NCBI GenBank assembly: GCA_945946715.1
Contig: CAMEWU010000001.1
Location: forward strand, 1 to 57,702
DNA: 57,702 bases
Source: an uncultured Clostridium sp.
Lineage (GTDB): Bacteria; Bacillota; Clostridia; Lachnospirales; Lachnospiraceae
Direction: 5' to 3'
In this document: piece after piece, positions 51,489 to 57,702 of the stretch
Layout of the letters: every line of letters begins with the position of its first letter
Position numbering within the stretch: position 1 is the stretch's first letter
Made by a program: the position numbers and the translations under genes
Notes under the pieces: generated by a model
What the model saw: the letters and a program-made list of their open reading frames with translations, nothing else
Told to the model about the DNA's origin: nothing
Database searches by the model: none

Positions 51489-52697
51489 TTTACCCAGATG
51501 CGAAAAAATATGCCCCATCTTTTCTTCCTTGGTTTTCATATAAAAAGCATCATATTTTTGTACCGGAACTTCAATTGGTACACGCTCTTTAATCTGCAAT
51601 CCATAACCATCCAGTCCGTATATTTTACTTGGATTATTGGTCAGCAGACGTAATTCCTTGATACCTAAATCCCGAAGAATCTGGGCTCCTACCCAGTATT
51701 CCCGAAGGTCTGGTGCGAAGCCTAAGTCTAAGTTGGCTTCTACAGTATCTCGCCCTTTTTCCTGTAGCTCATAGGCTTTCAATTTATTGATTAATCCGAT
51801 ACCCCGGCCTTCCTGTCGCATATACAGAAGTACGCCCCGGCCTTCCTTTTCAATCTGTCGCAAAGCACTGGCTAATTGCTGTCCGCAGTCACAACGCAGG
51901 GAGCCGAATACATCTCCGGTTAAGCATTCAGAATGAACCCGGCAAAGCACATCCATGCCGTCGCCGATATCGCCCTTCACCAAAGCAATATGGTGTTCGC
52001 CGGTAATATCACTGACATAGCCATATGCCTTGAAGGTTCCGTATTCCGTTGGAAGATTTACTTCTGCTTCCCGACTGACATGTTTTTCGTGGAGACGGCA
52101 GTAATCCTGTAAGTCTTTGATGGTAATAAATGCAATGTTGTGTTCCTTTGCAATTTCAATTAATTCCGGTGTACGCATCATATGTCCGTCCTCTGCCATG
52201 ATTTCACAGCAAAGGCCGCAAGGTTTCAAACCTGCCAGTCGCATTAGGTCTACCGTTGCTTCTGTATGCCCGTTTCGAACCAGAACACCGCCGGATCTGG
52301 CAACCAGAGGAAACATATGTCCCGGTCTGCGGAAATCACTTGGTTTTGCGTCATCGGCAACTGCATTCATTGCAGTAATGGAACGTTCATATGCAGAAAT
52401 ACCCGTAGTGGTATCTATATGGTCGATACTGACGGTAAAAGCAGTGCAGTGATTGTCCGTATTCTCTGATACCATCTGAGGGACATTCAGTTTGTCAGCC
52501 AGTTCTTTTGACATTGGCATACAGATTAAGCCTTTGCCATGAACAGCCATGAAGTTAACATTTTCGCCGGTAGCAAACTCAGCAGCACAGATAAAATCCC
52601 CTTCATTTTCCCGGTCAGGGTCATCGGTACAGAGAATAATCTTTCCGGCACGTAGTTCGTCTAATGCATGTTCTATGGTTGAGAATTCAAACTCCAT
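51486..52697 (-). CDS. ribBA: Bifunctional DHBP synthase / GTP cyclohydrolase II
   Basis: 403 aa. The N-terminal half (about 1-200) is 3,4-dihydroxy-2-butanone 4-phosphate synthase (DDPDRENEGDF, HTEATVDL). The C-terminal half (about 205-400) is GTP cyclohydrolase II with zinc Cys in CLTGDVFGSLRCDCGQQL and RQEGRGIGL. It makes both precursors of lumazine. Full length, with AGGAG upstream. It is 67 nt downstream of ribE. The last codons run into the repeat cluster. Confidence 0.97.
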   Translation of the reverse strand: MEFEFSTIEHALDELRAGKIILCTDDPDRENEGDFICAAEFATGENVNFMAVHGKGLICMPMSKELADKLNVPQMVSENTDNHCTAFTVSIDHIDTTTGISAYERSITAMNAVADDAKPSDFRRPGHMFPLVARSGGVLVRNGHTEATVDLMRLAGLKPCGLCCEIMAEDGHMMRTPELIEIAKEHNIAFITIKDLQDYCRLHEKHVSREAEVNLPTEYGTFKAYGYVSDITGEHHIALVKGDIGDGMDVLCRVHSECLTGDVFGSLRCDCGQQLASALRQIEKEGRGVLLYMRQEGRGIGLINKLKAYELQEKGRDTVEANLDLGFAPDLREYWVGAQILRDLGIKELRLLTNNPSKIYGLDGYGLQIKERVPIEVPVQKYDAFYMKTKEEKMGHIFSHLGK

Positions 52698-52764
52698 AGT
52701 AAATTCCTCCTAACTATATTTGAATGATTTGATTTTGAATGGAAGTCTTTTGTATAAATTTTAT

Positions 52765-53442
52765 TTAAAATCCATGTTCCCGTAAGAAGTCCATGGTAAT
52801 ACCGCCGGAAGTATGCGTGTTAGAAGCAGTTTCATCCAAAGCAGGTGTTCCGGTGTAGGGGAGTAGCAGCTTTTCTACATACTTTCCAATCACATCATTT
52901 TCCAGATTTACCATATCTCCGGGCTTCCGTTTTAAAAGAGTAGTTTCTTCTCCGGTATGGGGAATAATAGACACCTTAAATACGGATTCATTTACATATG
53001 CCACTGTTAAACTGATACCATCAATGGCAATGGAACCTTTATTTACAATCAGGTGCAGGATAGAAGCAGGAGCCTGAATGGTTACCCAAACAGCATTACC
53101 TTCCGGTTCTAACGCCTGAATAGTTCCGGTGCCATCAATATGACCACTGACGATATGTCCGCCAAAGCGTCCGTCTGCCGCCATGGCACGTTCCAGATTC
53201 ACACTGGCACCAATGGGCAGGCTGCCCAAATTAGTTTTTCGTAAGGTCTCTGCCATGACATCTGCTACAAAACTGTCTCCTTGCAGCTTGGTTACAGTAA
53301 GGCAGACACCATTTACTGCGATGCTGTCGCCGATATTCGTTCCTTCCAGCACTTTTTTAGCTTTGATTTCAATAAAACCGGAGGTCTGGTGACCAATAAT
53401 TTTTTTTACCGTTCCGGTTTCTTCTATAATGCCTGTAAACAT
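52765..53442 (-). CDS. ribE: Riboflavin synthase alpha chain
   Basis: 225 aa from ATG 53442 (MFTGIIEETG), with AAGGAG 11 nt upstream; the frame open to 53466 lacks a better start. Two lumazine-binding repeats: N-terminal with SIAVNGVCLTV and C-terminal with SIAIDGISLTV, each with GGHIVSGHIDGTG-like segments. It dismutates two lumazines to riboflavin. It follows ribD by about 40 nt. Confidence 0.96.
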   Translation of the reverse strand: MFTGIIEETGTVKKIIGHQTSGFIEIKAKKVLEGTNIGDSIAVNGVCLTVTKLQGDSFVADVMAETLRKTNLGSLPIGASVNLERAMAADGRFGGHIVSGHIDGTGTIQALEPEGNAVWVTIQAPASILHLIVNKGSIAIDGISLTVAYVNESVFKVSIIPHTGEETTLLKRKPGDMVNLENDVIGKYVEKLLLPYTGTPALDETASNTHTSGGITMDFLREHGF

Positions 53443-53481
53443 AATGATAGGTTCTCCTTTCTGCAAAGGTTAAAAATACAC

Positions 53482-54570
53482 TTAGGAAATACAGTCATAT
53501 TCCAGCAGAACATCATTACCAAAGGTCTGAACCTTCGGATTGGTGAGTTTGAAGCTGTCAGCAACCGCCTGAATGCCACTGCCACTAACGGGAGTAAATC
53601 GGTTGATGCCGCCGAAAATCTGTGCACCGACATAAGCATATACATGGTGTACCTGTCTTTCTGCTATAAATGCAGCATTTATGGTACCACCACCTTCTAC
53701 TAAGATACCGTCAATATCCTGTTGTCCTAATTTCTGTAATAAATCTGCAATGTCAATGGTTCCGTCTTTTTCTTTTATAAATAATACTTGTACTCCTTTC
53801 GCTTCTAAAGCCGCCTGTTTATTCTGTGGATCATCTACACAGGCAACAATCACAGGAGCCTGCTTGGTAGTGTTGCATATCTGACAGTCCAGAGGAATAC
53901 GCAAGTGGCTGTCACAGACAATTCGCACCGGATTCCTGCCTTCCGGAATACGACAGGTTAAAAGAGGGTTGTCCTGCAATACGGTGCCGATTCCAACCAG
54001 AATCCCTTTGTAGTAATTCCGCAGCTGGTGTACATGATTTCTTGCCGGTTCTCCGGTAATCCATTGGGATTCTCCGGAATTGACTGCGATTTTGCCATCT
54101 GCAGTCATGGCATATTTTAAAGCCACATAGGGTTCCTTGTTCCGGATATAATGAAAAAAGACCGGATTCAATGTATCACATTCATCACGAAGAAAATCTT
54201 CTACGACTTCAATTCCTGCTTCACGAAGGATAGCAGCGCCCTTGCCGGACACCTTGGGATTCGGATCTCTGGAGCCAATAACTACCTTTGCCAGCTTATG
54301 TTCGATAATAGCCTCTGTGCAGGGAGGTGTTTTGCCATAATGACAGCAGGGTTCCAGTGTCACATAAATGGTTGCTCCCTCTGCTGATTCCTTACAATTT
54401 GCCAGTGCATTTCGTTCCGCATGGAGTCCACCGATATATTGGTGATAACCTTCTCCAATGATTTTATCATTTTTTACAATCACAGCACCTACCATAGGGT
54501 TAGGATTGGTTTTTCCTACGGCCAGTGCAGCAAGCTCTATGGCACGTCGCATATATGCTTCTTCTTTCAT
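53482..54570 (-). CDS. ribD: Bifunctional pyrimidine deaminase/reductase
   Basis: 362 aa from ATG 54570, whose A is the last base of the preceding stop (TGATG); GTG 54573 is an alternative. The deaminase domain (about 1-145) has the zinc site HAERNAL and PCCHYGKTPPC. The reductase domain (about 150-360) includes SLDGK-equivalent MTADGKIAVNSGESQWIT and VEGGGTINAAF. It performs the second and third steps from GTP. Translationally coupled to the preceding hydrolase. Confidence 0.96.
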   Translation of the reverse strand: MKEEAYMRRAIELAALAVGKTNPNPMVGAVIVKNDKIIGEGYHQYIGGLHAERNALANCKESAEGATIYVTLEPCCHYGKTPPCTEAIIEHKLAKVVIGSRDPNPKVSGKGAAILREAGIEVVEDFLRDECDTLNPVFFHYIRNKEPYVALKYAMTADGKIAVNSGESQWITGEPARNHVHQLRNYYKGILVGIGTVLQDNPLLTCRIPEGRNPVRIVCDSHLRIPLDCQICNTTKQAPVIVACVDDPQNKQAALEAKGVQVLFIKEKDGTIDIADLLQKLGQQDIDGILVEGGGTINAAFIAERQVHHVYAYVGAQIFGGINRFTPVSGSGIQAVADSFKLTNPKVQTFGNDVLLEYDCIS

Positions 54571-55136
54571 CACGGCACCTCCCGGGAAATGGACTCTATA
54601 TAATTTTTTGTATGTGTCATAATAACAGATAAATTAGTAATGTCTTTAAAAGCATCGCCGGTTTCCAGGGAATGATTTCCGCCCTCGGTGATAAAAAGAG
54701 GAAGACCATGCTCCTCACAGCCTTGTATTACAATATCGGTTGATACCCACGGGTCATTGGTTCCGGTAAATACAATACCTTCCGTTCCCATGAAATCAAA
54801 GGAAGCAGCCACAGGGGTGTAATATACATGATAAGTGGTCAACGGATGCTCTTTTGTATAAGCAGCTGCAACAGCCGTTCCTACACTCTTGGAAATAAAC
54901 AGAATATCACTATAACCGGAAAAATCAATCTTGCTTAAGATGTCTTCTGTCTGAGATAGAGCAGTTAAGAAGGCTTTCTTCATTTTGTCCGGCGAACCCT
55001 TGATATCACGTTCAAAGGGACCATAGGTGACTTCCATTATCTCAAAGCCATATTCTTTTGCCAGCTTCTTGCTATAATATAGAAGTGGCTTATCGGTATG
55101 ATAACCAATTCCCGGAAAAATAACAGCTAATTTCAT
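54570..55136 (-). CDS. Alpha/beta hydrolase, first gene of the FMN-riboswitch operon
   Basis: 188 aa. The fold and triad are visible: Ser84 in ISKSVGTA, Asp128 in TGTNDPW, and His155 in EGGNHSLE. No signal or membrane segment, so cytosolic. It is the first gene after the FMN riboswitch and overlaps ribD by one base. It is not one of the known rib enzymes. A role in hydrolysing a flavin or flavin-precursor ester, or in salvage, is possible (inference). Confidence 0.8.
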   Translation of the reverse strand: MKLAVIFPGIGYHTDKPLLYYSKKLAKEYGFEIMEVTYGPFERDIKGSPDKMKKAFLTALSQTEDILSKIDFSGYSDILFISKSVGTAVAAAYTKEHPLTTYHVYYTPVAASFDFMGTEGIVFTGTNDPWVSTDIVIQGCEEHGLPLFITEGGNHSLETGDAFKDITNLSVIMTHTKNYIESISREVP

Positions 55137-55213
55137 GTGAGCTACTCCTTTCTGAATTTCAGGATTTGTAGAACATTTGTAATTTGACGAAAGAGAGAAG
55201 TACGTTAAATTAT

Positions 55214-55281
55214 AAAAGCCCTAATGCAAAATCAGGGCAAATGTACATAGAAAATAAAAAACTGGAATACAGGGATTCCAG
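55214..55281 (-). terminator. Two tandem terminators in the FMN-riboswitch leader
   Basis: On the minus strand, CTGGAAT...ATTCCAG (55281-55262) is followed by TTTTTT; then GCCCT...AGGGC (55238-55218) by TTTT. The first, directly after the aptamer, is the likely regulated terminator. Confidence 0.8.
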
Positions 55282-55289
55282 AGCATTCA

Positions 55290-55412
55290 TTCTATCATCT
55301 TCTCTCATCCAGACTATACTGTCGGCTTCGGAATTACACCGAATCATGCCTTGTGGCTCGCGGGCTGTACCGCCGGTAGGGAATTACACCCTGCCCTGAA
55401 GAATCTTCATTT
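55290..55412 (-). promoter_or_regulatory. FMN riboswitch (RFN element)
   Basis: On the minus strand the conserved core reads AGGGCAGGGTGTAATTCCC, then ACCGGCGGTACAGCCCGCGA, GCATGATTCGGTGTAATTCC and GACAGTATAGTCTGGATGAG. This is the six-helix RFN consensus. FMN binding should promote the downstream terminator and shut off the hydrolase-ribD-ribE-ribBA transcript. The rest of the 419-bp gap (55137-55555) has the divergent promoter at 55489. Confidence 0.95.
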
Positions 55413-55488
55413 TCTAGTGGATATTGTACTAGCATGTAAGAGGAAATGCAAGAGAATTTTGTAAATATCTGTTTGCCGAAAAAAGTCG

Positions 55489-55516
55489 TTGCGATTTATA
55501 AATTATCTGCTATAAT
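55489..55516 (+). promoter_or_regulatory. Promoter of the 87-aa membrane protein
   Basis: TTGCGA (55489-55494), 16-bp spacer, TATAAT (55511-55516), about 40 bp before the ATG. Confidence 0.55.
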
Positions 55517-55555
55517 GATAAGAATAAATAATTATGTAAACTTGGAGGTGCCATT

Positions 55556-55819
55556 ATGGGATTTGTATCACTTATTTTATCCGTTGGTGGAATTGTAACT
55601 ACATTAATTTATCATGTAAATAGTAATATCATTCTGGGTATTATATCAGGAGTTTTGTTACTGGCTGCCATGTTGATTGGACAGTTCGATATGAAAAAGC
55701 AGGAGAAGAATGGCGGAATTAATACAGAAATGTTCAATCCGGGCATGCTGGGACATGGTATGGGTGGAACTGCACTCATTCTTATGATAGTCATGTTCAT
55801 TATTGACCGTATTGGTTAA
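55556..55819 (+). CDS. Small hypothetical membrane protein
   Basis: 87 aa. Three hydrophobic segments (about 2-20, 25-42, 68-85) and a short Gly/Met-rich stretch NPGMLGHGMGG between. GGAGGTG precedes the start. It is 48 bp upstream of a MarR gene and may be co-transcribed and regulated by it. Family not recognised. Confidence 0.65.
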   Translation: MGFVSLILSVGGIVTTLIYHVNSNIILGIISGVLLLAAMLIGQFDMKKQEKNGGINTEMFNPGMLGHGMGGTALILMIVMFIIDRIG

Positions 55820-55867
55820 AAATCAGAATATGCATGGCAGAATTATCGTTTTTAGAGGTATGATTTC

Positions 55868-56302
55868 ATGAATATAGAAGGTATTTTGAGAGGTGGTAAG
55901 TTTAAAAGACTTCTTGAAAAAACTATGGTAGATGCCAAAAGCAAAGCAGATTTGAATCGTTTGGAACTAGAAGTTATATATTTATTATTTCATTATGATG
56001 ATATAACAACTTTAACAGACATCTGCCGATATACACAAATGAATAAGGGACATATATCTACTACACTGGATAATCTGCAAAAGAAGGGCTATGTTATTTG
56101 CGAAAGAGACGAAAATGACCGCAGGTATGTAAAGTACCGGTTAACAGAAGCATCAGAACAGATTCGTATGGAAGTGGATGAATTGTGGAGCGAATTGCTT
56201 ACAAATATTGTATCTGGAATTGATGAGCATTCGCTGGAAGTGTTTAATCAAGTAGCAAAGCAGATTAATGATAACATAGACCGTTTGTTGGAAAATGAGT
56301 AA
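55868..56302 (+). CDS. MarR-family transcriptional regulator
   Basis: 144 aa. A winged helix-turn-helix (about 45-110) with TLTDICRYTQMNKGHIST as HTH and KGYVICERDENDRRYVKYRLT as recognition wing. Flanking helices give the usual dimer interface. It probably controls its own operon and an unknown stress or efflux target. A terminator follows (56304-56353). Confidence 0.88.
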   Translation: MNIEGILRGGKFKRLLEKTMVDAKSKADLNRLELEVIYLLFHYDDITTLTDICRYTQMNKGHISTTLDNLQKKGYVICERDENDRRYVKYRLTEASEQIRMEVDELWSELLTNIVSGIDEHSLEVFNQVAKQINDNIDRLLENE

Positions 56303-56303
56303 A

Positions 56304-56353
56304 CCGGGACTGTTACGGAAAGGTATGGTTACCTTGCGTAACAGTTCCTTTTT
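56304..56353 (+). terminator. Terminator of the MarR gene
   Basis: GGGACTGTTACG pairs with CGTAACAGTTCC around an inner AAGGTA...TACCTT stem, then TTTTTT. Confidence 0.8.
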
Positions 56354-56401
56354 TATAAATAAATGTTTAAAAATAGTTTCTATTTTTTTTATAAAAAAGG
56401 A

Positions 56402-56429
56402 TTGACATGTTGAAGATAGGTGCTATAAT
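56402..56429 (+). promoter_or_regulatory. groESL promoter
   Basis: TTGACA (56402-56407), 16-bp spacer, TATAAT (56424-56429), vegetative sigma-factor type. Confidence 0.75.
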
Positions 56430-56466
56430 AAACTCAAACAAAAGGTTTGGAAACAAACTAATTCGA

Positions 56467-56495
56467 ATATGCTTCTGAAGAAGCATATATTTTTT
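56467..56495 (+). terminator. Terminator-like hairpin in the groESL leader
   Basis: ATATGCTTCT and AGAAGCATAT (56467-56488) form a perfect palindrome followed by ATTTTTT. It lies between promoter and CIRCE, so it may attenuate groESL transcription. Confidence 0.6.
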
Positions 56496-56504
56496 ACAAA
56501 TGCA

Positions 56505-56531
56505 TTAGCACTCGTAGGTTAAGAGTGCTGA
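56505..56531. promoter_or_regulatory. CIRCE element (HrcA operator)
   Basis: TTAGCACTC, nine-base spacer, GAGTGCTGA, one mismatch from the consensus inverted repeat. HrcA binding here represses groESL at normal temperature. It sits 28 bp before groES. Confidence 0.93.
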
Positions 56532-56558
56532 CAAAAAACAGAAAGCGAGGTAATTATT

Positions 56559-56846
56559 ATGCAATTGAAACCATTAGGAGATCGGGTTGTTTTAAAACAA
56601 CAGGAGGCAGAAGAAAAAACAAAGTCCGGAATTATTTTGCCGGATAGTGCAAAAGAAAAACCTCAGGCAGCAGTCGTTGTTTCCGTTGGACCTGGAACGG
56701 AGAAGAATGGCAAGAAAACAGAGATGCAGGTAAAGCCGGGAGATAAGGTTATTTATTCTCATTATTCCGGTACAGAAGTAAATCTGGAAGAGGAAGAATA
56801 CATTATCGTAAGCCAGGATGATATCATTGCAGTTGTAGAAGAATAA
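56559..56846 (+). CDS. groES: Co-chaperonin GroES
   Basis: 95 aa, full length. LKPLGDRVVLKQQEAEEKTK at the N terminus, the mobile-loop SGIILPDSAKEKPQ, and the C-terminal VSQDDIIAVVEE fit the family. It caps the GroEL chamber. GAAAGCGAGG lies upstream. groEL follows 30 bp later. Confidence 0.97.
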   Translation: MQLKPLGDRVVLKQQEAEEKTKSGIILPDSAKEKPQAAVVVSVGPGTEKNGKKTEMQVKPGDKVIYSHYSGTEVNLEEEEYIIVSQDDIIAVVEE

Positions 56847-56876
56847 AAATCGGAAAAAGAAAGAAGGAACTTTAAA

Positions 56877-57702
56877 ATGGCAAAAGAGATAAAGTTTGAT
56901 ATTGATGCAAGAAAAAAGATGGAAGCAGGTGTAGATAAACTTGCTGATACGGTAAAGGTAACAATTGGTCCGAAGGGAAGAAACGTTGTGTTGGACAAAT
57001 CTTATGGAGCACCATTGATTACCAATGATGGTGTAACCATAGCAAAGGAAATCGAATTGGATGACCGTTATGAGAATATGGGTGCACAGCTGGTTAAGGA
57101 AGTTGCCACAAAGACAAATGATATTGCAGGTGATGGCACTACCACAGCGACAGTTCTGGCACAGGCATTAATTAATGAAGGAATGAAAAATATTGCAGCC
57201 GGAGCAAATCCGATTATATTGAGAAAAGGTATGAAGAAGGCAGCTGAAAAAGCTATGGATTCTTTAACCGGAATGAGTAAGCCGGTTACAGGCAAGGAAC
57301 ATATCGCAAAGGTTGCTGCAATTTCTGCCGGAAATGAAGATGTAGGTCAGATGATTGCTGATGCAATGGAGAAAGTCGGAGAAAATGGTGTGATTACCAT
57401 CGAAGAATCCAAGACGATGAATACCGAAATTGACGTAGTAGAAGGTATGCAGTTTGATAATGGTTATTTATCTGCGTATATGTGTGATGACAAGGAAAAG
57501 ATGGTTGCCAATATGAACCATCCGTATATTCTGATTACAGACAAGAAGATTTCCAATATTCAGGATATTCTTCCAATTTTGGAACAGACCATGCAGCAGG
57601 GAAGAGAACTGCTGATTATTGCAGAAGATGTGGAAGGCGAAGCACTGACAACCTTAATTGTAAACAGACTTCGTGGTACACTGAAAGTAGTTGCAGTAAA
57701 AG
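56877..57702 (+). CDS. groEL: Chaperonin GroEL, 5' part (cut by window end)
   Basis: First 275 residues of about 540, starting MAKEIKFDIDARKKMEAG. The ATP-binding equatorial pattern VTIGPKGRNVVLDKSYGAP and GDGTTTATVLAQAL are present, followed by the intermediate domain and part of the apical domain. It continues beyond base 57702. AGAAGGAA precedes the start. It is co-transcribed with groES under CIRCE control. Confidence 0.97.
   Translation, partial: MAKEIKFDIDARKKMEAGVDKLADTVKVTIGPKGRNVVLDKSYGAPLITNDGVTIAKEIELDDRYENMGAQLVKEVATKTNDIAGDGTTTATVLAQALINEGMKNIAAGANPIILRKGMKKAAEKAMDSLTGMSKPVTGKEHIAKVAAISAGNEDVGQMIADAMEKVGENGVITIEESKTMNTEIDVVEGMQFDNGYLSAYMCDDKEKMVANMNHPYILITDKKISNIQDILPILEQTMQQGRELLIIAEDVEGEALTTLIVNRLRGTLKVVAVK

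Overview
The window reads as chromosomal DNA of a low-GC, anaerobic, Gram-positive gut-type bacterium, most likely a Lachnospiraceae-like Firmicute (inference). The evidence is a T-box leader, a CIRCE-controlled groE operon, an FMN riboswitch, ferredoxin-dependent 2-oxoacid oxidation, rubrerythrin, a chemoreceptor, a mannan-binding GH26 enzyme, choline-binding-type wall repeats and an exosortase G (XrtG) cluster. No rRNA, tRNA, CRISPR array, prophage or intact insertion sequence was seen.

Region by region: 1-338 holds a 116-bp tandem repeat over the tail of an upstream gene. 348-12591 is a fructose/fructo-oligosaccharide island: hybrid sensor kinase, REC-REC response regulator and an oversized LacI regulator, then a promoter with four TTTACGTAAA operators, an RbsBCA-type ABC importer, an intracellular GH32-like hydrolase and a fructokinase. 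12813-17322 has a HAD phosphatase, pyruvate kinase and a minus-strand thiol-redox operon (TlpA lipoprotein, 55-aa CXXC protein, NapH-like polyferredoxin and two small membrane proteins). 17532-25390 has a chemoreceptor, a DUF4190-like protein, a possibly truncated Rpn-family nuclease, a two-gene 2-oxoacid:ferredoxin oxidoreductase and rubrerythrin. 25472-36349 has a DRE-TIM aldolase, a double gene-remnant scar, an aldo/keto reductase, a GH26 mannanase, an SdpI-like protein, a HAD nucleotidase, a LysM-GH18 protein, an orphaned tryptophan T-box fused to a trpD fragment, and a double-HTH protein. 36421-41495 has a large choline-binding-type surface protein and a MATE exporter.

41526-48246 is a complete minus-strand exosortase G island: PTPS-fold protein, one Firmicu-CTERM-like secreted protein, XrtG, glycosyltransferase, membrane-anchored PTPS-fold protein and PTPS-related polytopic membrane protein. 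Its tight overlaps argue for one translationally coupled machine dedicated to its single encoded substrate. The biochemistry of this family is, to my knowledge, not established, and it is the best candidate here for an undescribed system.

48534-49359 has a small membrane protein and MscL. 49457-55412 is a riboflavin operon under an FMN riboswitch, led by an unassigned alpha/beta hydrolase and interrupted by about 600 bp of nested inverted repeats and an epimerase. The window ends with a small membrane protein, a MarR regulator and groES-groEL (groEL cut by the window edge).

Two scars of gene loss (trp operon at 34160; antiporter/GH1 at 26855) suggest ongoing genome reduction at intergenic points.
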